Below are positions 23,076 to 31,901 of a DNA stretch of 64,000 nucleotides, one piece after another (position 1 is the first letter of the stretch; each line of letters begins with the position of its first letter). The notes under the pieces are model-generated. The model saw only the letters and a program-made list of their open reading frames with translations, did no database searches and was not told the DNA's origin. The position numbers were made by a program, and so were the translations under genes. The DNA is from JAFAMS01 sp049520515. Lineage in GTDB: Bacteria; Vulcanimicrobiota; Vulcanimicrobiia; Vulcanimicrobiales; Vulcanimicrobiaceae. The DNA lies in contig JBEKPS010000004.1 of the NCBI GenBank assembly GCA_049520515.1, forward strand, positions 245,159 through 309,158, read 5' to 3'.

Positions 23076-24701
23076 ATGCTCCGAGCCTGCGCGTTTGCAT
23101 TACTGCTGGGTGCCGTAGGCTGCACGCACACAGAGCCGGGCACCGCGCAGACTGCTCGTCATCCGTGGACTGAGCCGGAGACGTTGCGCATCGCAATGGT
23201 CTCCAATCCGAAGACGCTCAACCCTCTCCTATCGACGCAAGCCTTAGAGGCGATGGCTGAGGCGTTTGTCTTCGATCCGCTCGTCGCGACCGATCCCGAA
23301 GGTCACGATTATCCTGTGCTTGCATCGATCGTGCCTACGCTCAAGAACGGCGGCATCTCAAAAGACGGCTTGACGATCACGTATCACTTGCGGCACGGAG
23401 TGCGCTGGCACGACAACGCGCCGTTCACGAGCCGCGATGTGCGCTTCACCATCAGTGCGATCATGAACCCGAATTCGGCGGTCGCCTCGCGCCACGGATA
23501 CGACGATATTGCAAACGTCGCGACGCCCGACGCTTACACCGTCATCATCCGTTTGAAGCAGCCGTTCGCGCCCGCGGTCCATACGTTCTTCGCGCACAGC
23601 GATACGCCATATATGGTCCTGCCGGCACACCTGCTCGAGCACTTCGCGAGCCTCGATCGGCTCGCGTTCAACTCGCATCCCATTGGAACGGGGCCGTTTC
23701 GCTTCGTTCGCTGGTTACGCGGCGATCGCATCGAGTACGTTGCGAACGACGATTACTTTCTCGGCAAGCCGAAATTGCAACGCATCGTCCTCCACATCAT
23801 TCCGGATGAGAACACAATCGCAAATGAGCTGCGATCGCACGAGATCGATTGGTTCGTCCAGGCGAGCCCGCGCACGTATCCGCAAATCAAAGGCATTCCC
23901 GGAATCGACATCCGGCTCGTCAGTTTCAACGGAGTCGACAGCATGCAAATCAACGTCACCAAAGCCCCGCTCGATGATTGGCGCGTTCGTCAGGCCGTCG
24001 GGTTTGCGATTGACAAACGCGTGCTGGTTGAGAAGGTCACCTTTGGAACGACGGTACCCGCGAAGGAAGATTTACCGGCGTTCATGTGGGCCTCCGATCC
24101 AACCGCCGGCGAGGATTCGCGCGATCTACCGAAAGCGCGCGCGCTGCTCGACGCGGCCGGTTGGAAATTAGGAAGCGACGGCATACGGCATCGCAACGGC
24201 CTTCCGCTGGCATTCGAGCTTGCATTTCGCATCGAGACGGCTACCGATCGCGATCGGGGCGTGCTCATCGTATCCATGCTGCGCGAGGCAGGGTTCGACG
24301 TTCAGCTCAAGGGCTACAATACGTCGATGCTCTACGCGACGTCAGCACAAGATGGCATTATGGCGAGCGGACGCTTTCAAGCTGCGCTGGTTGATTGGTA
24401 CGCCGGCGTAGATCCGGACGATTCGACGCAGCTGATGTGCGATCAGCTGCCCCCCAACGGCTGGAACTGGTCGCGTTACTGCAATCCAGAAATGGATGCG
24501 TTACAACGAGTCGCGCTCACGCACTACGATCGCGCGACGCGCAAAGCAGCCTATTCGAAGATCGAGCATCTGCTGGCCCACGACACTCCGTTCGTGTACC
24601 TGTGGTGGCTTAGTCAGATCGAGGCAATCAATGACGATCTGAAAAATTTTCGTCCGAACGGAATCATCGAGAATTGGAACGCCTATCAATGGTCGATCTA
24701 A
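23076..24701 (+). CDS. Peptide/oligopeptide ABC transporter substrate-binding lipoprotein (SBP_bac_5)
   Basis: Start at ATG 23076 (MLRACAFALLLGAVGC: signal peptide with lipobox AVGC); a GTG at 23022 would add 18 residues before the signal. About 541 residues, typical for family 5 solute-binding proteins. Landmarks: NPKTLNPLLSTQALEAMAEAFVFDPLV, the SBP_bac_5 block HLRHGVRWHDNAPFTSRDVRFTI, HPIGTGPFRFVRW, and VRQAVGFAIDKRVLVEKV. It binds peptides or similar ligands in the periplasm for import. No permease or ATPase genes are adjacent, so it is an orphan binding protein here. It is followed one base later by the DUF1028 gene, so the pair is co-transcribed. Confidence 0.85.
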   Translation: MLRACAFALLLGAVGCTHTEPGTAQTARHPWTEPETLRIAMVSNPKTLNPLLSTQALEAMAEAFVFDPLVATDPEGHDYPVLASIVPTLKNGGISKDGLTITYHLRHGVRWHDNAPFTSRDVRFTISAIMNPNSAVASRHGYDDIANVATPDAYTVIIRLKQPFAPAVHTFFAHSDTPYMVLPAHLLEHFASLDRLAFNSHPIGTGPFRFVRWLRGDRIEYVANDDYFLGKPKLQRIVLHIIPDENTIANELRSHEIDWFVQASPRTYPQIKGIPGIDIRLVSFNGVDSMQINVTKAPLDDWRVRQAVGFAIDKRVLVEKVTFGTTVPAKEDLPAFMWASDPTAGEDSRDLPKARALLDAAGWKLGSDGIRHRNGLPLAFELAFRIETATDRDRGVLIVSMLREAGFDVQLKGYNTSMLYATSAQDGIMASGRFQAALVDWYAGVDPDDSTQLMCDQLPPNGWNWSRYCNPEMDALQRVALTHYDRATRKAAYSKIEHLLAHDTPFVYLWWLSQIEAINDDLKNFRPNGIIENWNAYQWSI

Positions 24702-24702
24702 C

Positions 24703-25569
24703 ATGAAGCCGTCGACGTTTTCAATCGTAGCCATCGACCGCGCGGCGGGCGAGCTTGGCGTTGCCGTACAGTCGAAGTTCCTGGCCGTCGGTGCAGCGGT
24801 ACCGTGGCTGGAAGCTGGCGTCGGCGCCGTCGCGACGCAAGCCTGGGCAAACACGAGCTACGGTCCGCGCGGTCTCGCGCTTTTGCGTGGCGGCGCGAGC
24901 CCAGCTGCGGCCATCGATGCGTTGGTGGCTGAAGACGATGGACGATCGCGCCGGCAAATCGGCATCGTTGACGCAAGCGGAAAATCGGCGACATACACGG
25001 GCGAAGAATGTACGGAGTGGGCGGGCGGCGTTTGCGGCGACGGATTTGCCGCGCAGGGAAATATCTTGGCGGGACCCGCAGTCGTCGACGGGCTCGTCGC
25101 CGGTTTTCAGCAAACGCAAGGGACGCTCGCGGAACGTTTGCTTGCGGCGCTTCGCGGCGCGCAGCGAGCGGGCGGCGACAAGCGCGGCCAGCAAAGCGCG
25201 GCGCTCGTTATCGTCAAGCCCAAGGGCGGCTACGGCGGGTACAACGATCGCTACATTGACTTACGCGTCGATGATGCGGCCGAGCCGATCGAGGCGCTCG
25301 CGCATCTGCTCGATCTGCACATGCTGTATTTCGCGCCGCCTAAACCAGCCGATATCATCAAGATCGACGACGTGATCGGCGGGGAACTCGTCGGCATTCT
25401 CACGGAGCTCGGCGCGCTCGCGAAGGGTCACCGGCAATTCGACAGCGATGCGTTTGCGGCGTTCGAGCACGTGATGGGTGTCGAAAATCTCGAAGAGCGT
25501 ATTCGTACCGATGGCACCGTCGATCGCCAAACGCTGGACTATTTTCGCGAGAAGCTCGGCCGCCGTTAG
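24703..25569 (+). CDS. DUF1028 family protein (Ntn-hydrolase-like)
   Basis: 288 residues. The start lies directly after the transporter gene stop. The N-terminus STFSIVAIDRAAGELGVAVQSKFLAVGAAVPWLEAGVGAVATQAWAN and the later GNILAGPAVVDGL and GGYNDRYIDLRVDD blocks are characteristic of DUF1028, whose fold resembles N-terminal-nucleophile hydrolases; the substrate is unknown. Some homologues carry an extra C-terminal peptidoglycan-binding domain; here the C-terminus is a short helical part. Coupling with a peptide-binding lipoprotein suggests a role in peptide or amide use (inference). Confidence 0.8.
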   Translation: MKPSTFSIVAIDRAAGELGVAVQSKFLAVGAAVPWLEAGVGAVATQAWANTSYGPRGLALLRGGASPAAAIDALVAEDDGRSRRQIGIVDASGKSATYTGEECTEWAGGVCGDGFAAQGNILAGPAVVDGLVAGFQQTQGTLAERLLAALRGAQRAGGDKRGQQSAALVIVKPKGGYGGYNDRYIDLRVDDAAEPIEALAHLLDLHMLYFAPPKPADIIKIDDVIGGELVGILTELGALAKGHRQFDSDAFAAFEHVMGVENLEERIRTDGTVDRQTLDYFREKLGRR

Positions 25570-25944
25570 TTATTCGAGGGCGTGTGCGATCGCGTCGTAG
25601 AGACGGTCGGATTCAAACGGCTTGTTCACGACGTCCTTCACTCCCATTCTGAGAAGCTCGTCAAGAATGCGCTTCTCCGTTTCGGACGTGACGACGACAA
25701 TTTTGGCCGTCGGATCGATCTTGAGCAAGACTTGCACGACGCCCATCCCGGAAAGCTGGTCCATGTGGATGTCGAGCGTAACGAGATCGGGACGCTGCGT
25801 GTGAAAGAGCTTGACCGCCTCTTCGCCGTTCCGGGCTTCAGTGCACAGATAACCCTGCTTGCTCAGCAGCTTCTGCAGCAGCAAACGGGTCGTGCTGGCG
25901 TCGTCGATGATGAGGATACGCTTGACGCCCGGAGTCTCGGTCAT
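25570..25944 (-). CDS. Single-domain response regulator (CheY-like)
   Basis: 124 residues, one receiver domain: ILIIDDASTTRLLLQKLL with the acidic pair, the phospho-acceptor Asp in LVTLDIHM, Thr/Ser in VVVTSE and the conserved Lys in VNKPFESD. There is no output domain, so it acts by protein contact like CheY or by phosphotransfer. Its start overlaps the AroQ-like gene stop by 4 bp. The chemoreceptor-like gene at 26468 lies just beyond on the other strand, but no CheA kinase is in the window. Confidence 0.85.
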   Translation of the reverse strand: MTETPGVKRILIIDDASTTRLLLQKLLSKQGYLCTEARNGEEAVKLFHTQRPDLVTLDIHMDQLSGMGVVQVLLKIDPTAKIVVVTSETEKRILDELLRMGVKDVVNKPFESDRLYDAIAHALE

Positions 25945-26375
25945 GCGCGGAGGATCGCGAACAGCGCGTCAAGGCCGAGAATGTATGAGTTCGTTCCGAA
26001 TCCGGTGATCATGCCGCGCGCCGTTTCCGCCGTCAGCGACTTGATGCCGCGCGTGTCGATGTTCGTCATGTGGACTTCGACGTACGGGATCGGAATTGTA
26101 CGCAGACAATCGCGCAGCGCGTAGCCGGCGAACAGAAACGCCGCCGGATTCATCAGGAGGCCCTCGACTCCGTCTTCGACGGCCTGGTAGATGCGGCCGA
26201 TCGCCTCACCTTCGATGTGCGTATAGAAGATCTCAAGACTGCAATTGTTGCGGCCTGCGTGCTCTTGGAGCATTGCATCGAGCTGGGCGGCGGTCGTCGT
26301 TCCATAGATTTCGGGCTGGCGTTTGCCCAAATACGACATGTTCGGGCCCTGGACGAGCAAGATCTTTGATGCCAT
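25941..26375 (-). CDS. AroQ-like (type II 3-dehydroquinate dehydratase family), divergent
   Basis: 144 residues, the usual length for the type II dehydroquinase family of the shikimate pathway. Conserved: GPN with Asn12, Arg19, and the catalytic Tyr24 in KRQPEIYG, HIEGEAIGRI, Asn76, His102 in VEVHMTN, and Arg109. Unusual: the NPGAYTHTS loop reads NPAAFLFAG, so the substrate-binding His (His81 in the Mycobacterium enzyme) is replaced by Phe, and the loop after Arg109 is altered. It may be a paralogue with a shifted substrate rather than the housekeeping enzyme. It overlaps the CheY-like gene by 4 bp, an odd operon partner. Confidence 0.7.
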   Translation of the reverse strand: MASKILLVQGPNMSYLGKRQPEIYGTTTAAQLDAMLQEHAGRNNCSLEIFYTHIEGEAIGRIYQAVEDGVEGLLMNPAAFLFAGYALRDCLRTIPIPYVEVHMTNIDTRGIKSLTAETARGMITGFGTNSYILGLDALFAILRA

Positions 26376-26467
26376 TACGCCTCTGGATTTGCGAATGTCC
26401 GAAAGGCTGCCCTGCCGCTAACGAAAAGTCGAATGCGGCGGCGCGAGGCGACGGATATGCTGTTTTG

Positions 26468-27925
26468 ATGGACGCATCGGTCCTCAACGATTCCGACGAC
26501 GCGATCATTGCCTTTGCACGGCATCTGACCGAGCCTGGCGCCGATTTGGGCCTGAGGCTCTCAGAAGCCGAGGGCGATGCACGGGAACGCGCCCTGCGGA
26601 TCGCTCTCAACGCGACGGCCGAACGCATCGCCAAAGATCTTCGCGAGCTCGCGCTGATCGCCAACGCATCCTCGACAAAAATCGCACAAAATAGCTTCTT
26701 TCTCGATCGGATCGGAAAGACGGCAGAAAAAGAAGCGGATCTGGTCGACAACGCGATTGCCGGCCTGGGCAAGACGGTCGATCACCTGCGTGCGGTCCTG
26801 CTCGGCGCCCAGCGATCCCTTATCGTTTCGCTCGAGACTGCGAGCACGACCGCCGCGACGGCCGCGACCGCTCGCCAAGTCGTCTGCGACGTCATCGACG
26901 TGTGCACGCGGGTCGAGCGACTGCATGAGATGTTTTTCGAGCTGCAGACCGACGCCGAAGCATCGCAGGCGCTGCGACTTGCGACGCGCGAAGCGCTCGA
27001 TATCGCGAAAGCCGTTCGCGTTTCATCGCAACGCATCGAAGAGGCGCTCACCGACGTAGCCATCACTACGAGGGTCACGCACGATCAGATGGCGGCCATT
27101 GAAGTAACCACCGCCGAGCAAACGAAGCAGCTGGAAGCGCTCGTATCCGACGCGCGCACGGTCGCTGCCGCGGCAACGTCAACGCTTCGGATGGCCGCGG
27201 ACGCGAAGGACCTGCATATCGGAGATCTCAATTCGAAGCTCCACGAGGTCGTCGGGAGATATCGTCTCGGCAACTTCGTCGATCATGCCCTTGATTTCGC
27301 GGAAGCGACTGCGCGTGAGATCGAAGCGATTCTCGAAGACGGTCTACAGCGCGGCCTGTATCACCTCAAGGAGCTGCTTGCGCCCGTATACCACGAACTG
27401 CGCGGCGACGAAGTGACCGATCTTGCGCGGCTGTTCGATGTCGGCCCCGCGTCGTCCGCATTCGAGCCGTCAAAATACGGTGTAACCTACGATGCAAAGA
27501 TCGACGAGGCACTCTGCGATCTTTTGGATCGGCACGCCGACCGAAATCCGATCCTAACCGCGATGTGCATTCTCGACAACAACGCATTCCATATCGGTTA
27601 TTCCCAGGCCGGACGCGCGGCGATCACAGGAAGCCGAATCATCGATCGCGCGAACAATCGCATCAAACGTATCTTCGACGATCGAACCTCGCTGCGCTGT
27701 GCGCGGGTCGGATTGCCCACGAGTGAGTGGCCCTCGGCAATGCTCGATCCGCATATGCTGGAACTGGGAGAGAGTAGGCGTTCGGCGACGGCGCGCAGGC
27801 CATATCTCCTACAATCTTACGCGCGCGATACCGGCGAAGTATTCAACGATCTTTCCGTGGCCCTCTATGTACAAGACAGACACTACGGCGCACTTTCGAT
27901 CGCATATCACGCCCACGTCGTCTGA
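26468..27925 (+). CDS. Cytoplasmic chemoreceptor-like coiled-coil protein with C-terminal sensor domain
   Basis: Start chosen at ATG 26468 (MDASVLNDSDDAIIAF..); 485 residues, no membrane segment. Residues about 30-270 are long Ala/Thr-rich coiled coils of methyl-accepting type, but the highly conserved signalling hairpin that binds CheW/CheA is not recognisable. The C-terminal 150 residues (ALCDLLDRHADRNPILTAMCILDNNAFHIGYSQ.., RIKRIFDDRTSLRCARVG, PYLLQSYARDTGEVFNDLSVALYVQDRHYGALSIAY) match the small sensor module found at the end of some chemoreceptors, with the RDTGE...DLSVxxYVxxRHxGAxxIxY signature. It may sense a cytoplasmic signal. The 3' end overlaps the ppc start by 59 bp. Confidence 0.7.
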   Translation: MDASVLNDSDDAIIAFARHLTEPGADLGLRLSEAEGDARERALRIALNATAERIAKDLRELALIANASSTKIAQNSFFLDRIGKTAEKEADLVDNAIAGLGKTVDHLRAVLLGAQRSLIVSLETASTTAATAATARQVVCDVIDVCTRVERLHEMFFELQTDAEASQALRLATREALDIAKAVRVSSQRIEEALTDVAITTRVTHDQMAAIEVTTAEQTKQLEALVSDARTVAAAATSTLRMAADAKDLHIGDLNSKLHEVVGRYRLGNFVDHALDFAEATAREIEAILEDGLQRGLYHLKELLAPVYHELRGDEVTDLARLFDVGPASSAFEPSKYGVTYDAKIDEALCDLLDRHADRNPILTAMCILDNNAFHIGYSQAGRAAITGSRIIDRANNRIKRIFDDRTSLRCARVGLPTSEWPSAMLDPHMLELGESRRSATARRPYLLQSYARDTGEVFNDLSVALYVQDRHYGALSIAYHAHVV

Positions 27926-30425
27926 CGCGACAAAGTCCCTTCGCGAACGAATCGCGTTTCTACGCGGCATCGTCAGCGATGTTTTGCGGAGGCATGCATC
28001 GCCGGGTACGCTCGAGCTGGTCGAGCAAATTCGCTCGCTGACTGCGCAGCGCCGCGCGGCGCACTCGGATGCGCTGAACGCGCAGATCGGTGACTTGATC
28101 GATAGTCTCGATCAGCGGCAGGCCGTCGAAGTGATTCGCGCTTTTGCGCTGTACTTCTGGATGGTTAATCTGGCGGAGCAGCTGCACCGCGAGCGGCGTC
28201 GCCGCGAACGTCTCATCGGCGGAGAGAAGCCGCTTGCATCGTCGCTCGATGCGCTCGAGATCGACGACCCCCGCGAATTCCGTGAGCGCGTCGCCAATCT
28301 GGAGATTTGTCTCGTCTTTACGGCGCACCCGACCGAGGTGCAGCGCCGGACGACGATCGAGAAAGTCGGTATCATCGCGCAGCTGCTGCGCGAGCTCGAC
28401 GAGCGGCTTGCGACGCCCGAGGAGCGCGCCGATATCGAATCGGAGCTTCGCGCGCAGATATACCTCTTGTGGCAGAGCAATGAGCTCTACCTCACGCCGC
28501 CGACCGTTCAGGACGAAATCCGCAACCTGATCCTATGGTTCCGCGGAACCATCGTCGACGAGGTCGCCGCTTTCTACGATCGACTCGAAGCGCGCGTCGG
28601 CGATCGCGAGAAGCTCGGAACGATCTTTCGCTTTGGCTCGTGGATCGGCAGTGACCGCGACGGCAATCCCAACGTCACGGCAACGACGATATTCACGGCC
28701 GCCGCGGAGATGCGGCGCTTCATTTTGCAGCATTACCTCGCGGACGTCGAGCAATTACAGGTGCGGCTCTCGCAAGATGTCGTTCGCGGAAGCGTCGACG
28801 ACGAGCTGCTGCACTCGCTCGCCGAAGAAGAGATGCAACTGCAAGACGTTCGTTACACGGTCGGCCCGCGTCAATGGGCGGAACCGTATCGGCGAAAGCT
28901 CGCATACGTGCATCGGCGGCTGCGCATGGCGATTGAGGATGGTGCGGTGGGATACGCGAACGCCGAAGCGCTGCTCGTCGACCTTCGTCTTATCGAGCAA
29001 AGCGTCACCCGCAATAGCGGATCGTCCGTTGCGGCACCGATCGTACGGCTGATCCGAAAGGTGGAAACCTTCGGTTTTCATTTATGCTCGCTCGAGTGGC
29101 GAGACCACCGTGCGCAGATCGCGCGCAAATCCGCGGATACCGTCGTATCTCTGGCTGCAATCGGCGAGCTTCGCCGCAAGCGCGGAGCGCAGGCCGCGAC
29201 TGCTCTGATCGTTTCCGGAACCGAGACCGCCGCCGATCTGTTGGCGCTGCTCGAACTCGCACGCGAGGCGGGGACGCTGGATGCCGGCCCGATGCGAATC
29301 GTTCCGCTCTTCGAAAACATCGAATCGTTGCGGAACGCCGCAGATGTATGCGCCGAGCTGTTGGAGGATGCGGCGTTCCGTGAGAACGTCGACGCCTGCG
29401 GCGTTTTCGAAATCATGCTCGGCTATTCGGACTCGAACAAGGCCGGTGGGATCGTCACCAGCTCATGGGAAGCGTATCGCGCTCAGCTCGCGATCGCACG
29501 TGTTGCACGCGCGAAAGGCGTACGTCCTCGATTTTTTCATGGTCGTGGCGGCTCGCCGGGAAGGGGCGCCGTCGATCCGCGCCAGGCCGTCCGCGTGCAA
29601 CCTCCCGAGGCGCAAAATGGCGCGTTCAAGATTACCGAGCAGGGCGAAGTGATTGCGTCGCGTTACGGCCTTCCGTCGCTGGCCCGGCGCACGCTCGAAC
29701 TTTGGTTCGATGCGTTATACGAAAGCGCGAAAGAATCGCATGAGGAAATTCCCGCAGCGTGGTACGCCGCGCTCGATCTGTTGTCGCGGGATGCGCATGC
29801 CGCTTACGAAGAGTTGATTAGCGACCCCGGTTTTGTCGGCTTTTTCGAGCAGTGCACCCCCGTCGAAGAGATTTCCGCGATGCAAATAAGCTCGCGCCCG
29901 TCACGGCGTGCAGGGGCACGCTCGCTCGCCGACTTGCGCGCGATACCCTGGAGCTTCGCCTGGACGCAGACACGCGCGGTCGTTCCGGGTTGGTACGGCC
30001 TCGGTTCGGCGATGCGCTATGCGGATTTTTCCATTTTGCGCGAGATGTTTGTCGGCTTCCCGTTCTTTCGTATTCTCATCACGAACGTCGAGCGTACTCT
30101 AGCAACAGTCGATCTCGCAATCTTTCGACTCTATTCCGAAGCGCTCGTCCAGGATCCCGACGTGCGCGAGCGCTTCAGTTCCATCATTGCCGACGAGTAC
30201 CAGCGCACCGTCAAGGCGGTACTGGAGGTCAACGGACGAAGCGAGCTCCTTGCGGGCGATCAGCTTGCGCAAAGCATTGCGCTACGAAATCCGTATGTTG
30301 ATCCGATATCGTTTCTTCAAGTGCGCTTGCTTCGCGACTATCGAAAAAGTCCGGACCCGAGCATCCTGGATGCGATCCGGCTCTCAATAAACGGGATCGC
30401 GTCGGGCCTGCGCGTATCAGGATGA
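27867..30425 (+). CDS. ppc: Phosphoenolpyruvate carboxylase
   Basis: Start at ATG 27867 (MYKTDTTAHFRSH..), inside the end of the previous gene; 852 residues, slightly shorter than usual. The enzyme forms oxaloacetate from PEP and bicarbonate. Catalytic landmarks: VFTAHPTEVQRRT (catalytic His), MLGYSDSNKAGG (usual form GYSDSxKDAG), FHGRGGSPGRGA (mobile loop, usual form FHGRGGTVGRGG), ITEQGEVI, and a C-terminal GIASGLRVSG near the expected end. The variation in the loop (S-P instead of T-V, SNKAGG instead of SxKDAG) marks a divergent, archaeal/bacterial-like subgroup. The carbonic anhydrase gene begins four bases later, which makes a bicarbonate-supply unit. Confidence 0.9.
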   Translation: MYKTDTTAHFRSHITPTSSDATKSLRERIAFLRGIVSDVLRRHASPGTLELVEQIRSLTAQRRAAHSDALNAQIGDLIDSLDQRQAVEVIRAFALYFWMVNLAEQLHRERRRRERLIGGEKPLASSLDALEIDDPREFRERVANLEICLVFTAHPTEVQRRTTIEKVGIIAQLLRELDERLATPEERADIESELRAQIYLLWQSNELYLTPPTVQDEIRNLILWFRGTIVDEVAAFYDRLEARVGDREKLGTIFRFGSWIGSDRDGNPNVTATTIFTAAAEMRRFILQHYLADVEQLQVRLSQDVVRGSVDDELLHSLAEEEMQLQDVRYTVGPRQWAEPYRRKLAYVHRRLRMAIEDGAVGYANAEALLVDLRLIEQSVTRNSGSSVAAPIVRLIRKVETFGFHLCSLEWRDHRAQIARKSADTVVSLAAIGELRRKRGAQAATALIVSGTETAADLLALLELAREAGTLDAGPMRIVPLFENIESLRNAADVCAELLEDAAFRENVDACGVFEIMLGYSDSNKAGGIVTSSWEAYRAQLAIARVARAKGVRPRFFHGRGGSPGRGAVDPRQAVRVQPPEAQNGAFKITEQGEVIASRYGLPSLARRTLELWFDALYESAKESHEEIPAAWYAALDLLSRDAHAAYEELISDPGFVGFFEQCTPVEEISAMQISSRPSRRAGARSLADLRAIPWSFAWTQTRAVVPGWYGLGSAMRYADFSILREMFVGFPFFRILITNVERTLATVDLAIFRLYSEALVQDPDVRERFSSIIADEYQRTVKAVLEVNGRSELLAGDQLAQSIALRNPYVDPISFLQVRLLRDYRKSPDPSILDAIRLSINGIASGLRVSG

Positions 30426-30428
30426 GCG

Positions 30429-30845
30429 ATGCCTACGCAAACGGACCAGCTTTTTGCCAACGCGCGCGCGCATGAGGGGCGTTTTGAGGGGCCGTGTTCC
30501 GTCATTCCGTCGCGGCATGTTGCGATCGTGACCTGTATGGACTCGCGAATCGACACGTTCGCAATCTTTGGACTGGAGTGCGGCGAGGCGCATATCTTGC
30601 GCAACGCCGGCGGGATCATCACGGACGACGTGCTGCGCTCGCTCGCCCTCTCGCAAACTCTGCTCCAGACACGCGAGATTATCTTGATGCACCATACCGA
30701 CTGCGGAATGAAGTTCGACGATATTGACGAGGCGGTTCGCACGGCGATCCGGCGCGTCCGCGAGCATCCATCCTTACCGCACCGCGATAACGTGCGCGGC
30801 TTCGTTTACGAGGTCGAGCACGGGCGCGTTCGCGAAGTTACGTAA
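30429..30845 (+). CDS. Beta-class carbonic anhydrase
   Basis: 138 residues, a short beta-CA. Zinc ligands Cys36, His79 and Cys82 are in CMDSRID (with the Asp38-Arg40 dyad) and HHTDCGM. RNAGGIITDD is the conserved active-site segment. It interconverts CO2 and bicarbonate in the cytoplasm. It is placed three bases after ppc on the same strand, so it likely supplies bicarbonate to PEP carboxylase. Confidence 0.9.
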   Translation: MPTQTDQLFANARAHEGRFEGPCSVIPSRHVAIVTCMDSRIDTFAIFGLECGEAHILRNAGGIITDDVLRSLALSQTLLQTREIILMHHTDCGMKFDDIDEAVRTAIRRVREHPSLPHRDNVRGFVYEVEHGRVREVT

Positions 30846-31457
30846 ATGAATTTCGCCCGGGACCCAGGCGCGCTTCGGACCGTCTACCCGATGCCGAGCG
30901 AGCGCGTCGCCAATAAAGTCCTACCGCATCTCGGATACTACATGCGCGAGTTTATCGAGCTCTCGCCGTTTGTCATCGTTGCCACCTCGGGCGAAGGCGG
31001 CAAAATCGACGCTTCACCCCGCGGCGATGCTCCGGGGTTCGTACGCGTCGTCGACGATAAGACGCTGCACTTACCCGATCGACCCGGTAACAATCGTCTG
31101 GATTCGTCGCACAATCTTCTGAGCGACTCGCATGTCGGGATGATTTTCTTCGTTCCCGGCGTCGATGAGTCGCTGCGCGTGAATGGCCGCGCGGTTATAA
31201 CGTTCGAGCAAGAGTTGTGCGAAGCAAACGCGGCCGGCGGAAAGGCTGCCCGCGCAGTTTGGGTGATTGCGGTCGACGAAGCGTTCTTTCACTGCGGCAA
31301 GGCGCTGATTCGTTCCGATCTGTGGAATCCCGAGAAGCGTGTCGAACGCTCGACGTTCCCGACGTATGGAAAGATCTGCGCCGATCAGTTCGGTGGAAAA
31401 ACCAAAGAAGAATACGAAAAGGAGCTCGAAGAAAGCTACCGCACGAGGTTGTACTAG
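30846..31457 (+). CDS. Pyridoxamine 5'-phosphate oxidase-fold flavoprotein (PPOX family)
   Basis: 203 residues. It starts at the base after the carbonic anhydrase stop. Split-barrel features: FIELSPFVIVATSGEGGKIDASPRGDAPGFVRVVDDKTLHLPDRPGNNRLDSSHNLL and VGMIFFVPGVDESLRVNGRA, which are typical of FMN-binding PPOX proteins of the MSMEG_1061-like type. AVDEAFFHCGKALIRSDLW fits the C-terminal part. The substrate is unknown; such proteins reduce quinones, F420-type or other small molecules. It probably belongs to the ppc operon. Confidence 0.8.
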   Translation: MNFARDPGALRTVYPMPSERVANKVLPHLGYYMREFIELSPFVIVATSGEGGKIDASPRGDAPGFVRVVDDKTLHLPDRPGNNRLDSSHNLLSDSHVGMIFFVPGVDESLRVNGRAVITFEQELCEANAAGGKAARAVWVIAVDEAFFHCGKALIRSDLWNPEKRVERSTFPTYGKICADQFGGKTKEEYEKELEESYRTRLY

Positions 31458-31459
31458 CG

Positions 31460-31708
31460 ATGCTCGAATTGCGTCCCGGTTGCGAATGCTGCGATAAGGA
31501 TCTTCCGCCATCGGCGACCGATGCGATGATCTGCACGTACGAGTGCACGTTCTGCAGCGAATGCGTCCAGACAAAGCTCAACGGCGTTTGTCCGAACTGC
31601 GGCGGCAATCTCGTGCCGCGCCCCATTCGGCCGGCGGCGAAGCTCATCAAGCATCCACCGTCAACGAGCCGCGTCTTTAAACCCGAAGGCTGTCAGGCGC
31701 GGGCCTGA
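31460..31708 (+). CDS. DUF1272 zinc-binding protein
   Basis: 82 residues. ATG at 31460, two bases after the preceding stop. Cysteine pattern: CECC..., MICTYECTFCSECV and GVCPNCGGNLVPRP, the DUF1272 signature, a small zinc ribbon of unknown role. Basic C-terminal tail. Last gene of the ppc operon. Confidence 0.85.
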   Translation: MLELRPGCECCDKDLPPSATDAMICTYECTFCSECVQTKLNGVCPNCGGNLVPRPIRPAAKLIKHPPSTSRVFKPEGCQARA

Positions 31709-31857
31709 GCCGGCAGTCGTATCGGGAGATTGAGTAAGGCGGCGCCGAAGCTCACGAAGAAAACAGACGCCGAAGAGCACACCCAAATATAAAACAAGTC
31801 GGCAGCCACTCTGGCGATGTGCTCCCTGAGCTTGGAGCCGCGTGGCGCGTGAATCAT
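31693..31857 (-). CDS. Possible small membrane protein (54 aa)
   Basis: Minus-strand frame starting MIHAPRGSKLREHIARVAADL, then one hydrophobic helix FYIWVCSSASVFFVSFGAALL and a short tail. Amphipathic helix plus a single transmembrane segment is a believable small membrane protein. Its 3' end overlaps the convergent DUF1272 gene by 16 bp. No homology known to me, and the ribosome site is weak. Confidence 0.35.
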   Translation of the reverse strand: MIHAPRGSKLREHIARVAADLFYIWVCSSASVFFVSFGAALLNLPIRLPAQARA

Positions 31858-31901
31858 GCGGCGTCCCTTTACCGACGTTAAGCATACCGGCCTGTATACT
31901 C

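Noticed and set aside
26096..26467. N-terminal extension of the chemoreceptor-like protein
   Set aside because: The extra 124 codons are antisense to the AroQ-like gene and read as shadow sequence (Arg-rich, no fold).
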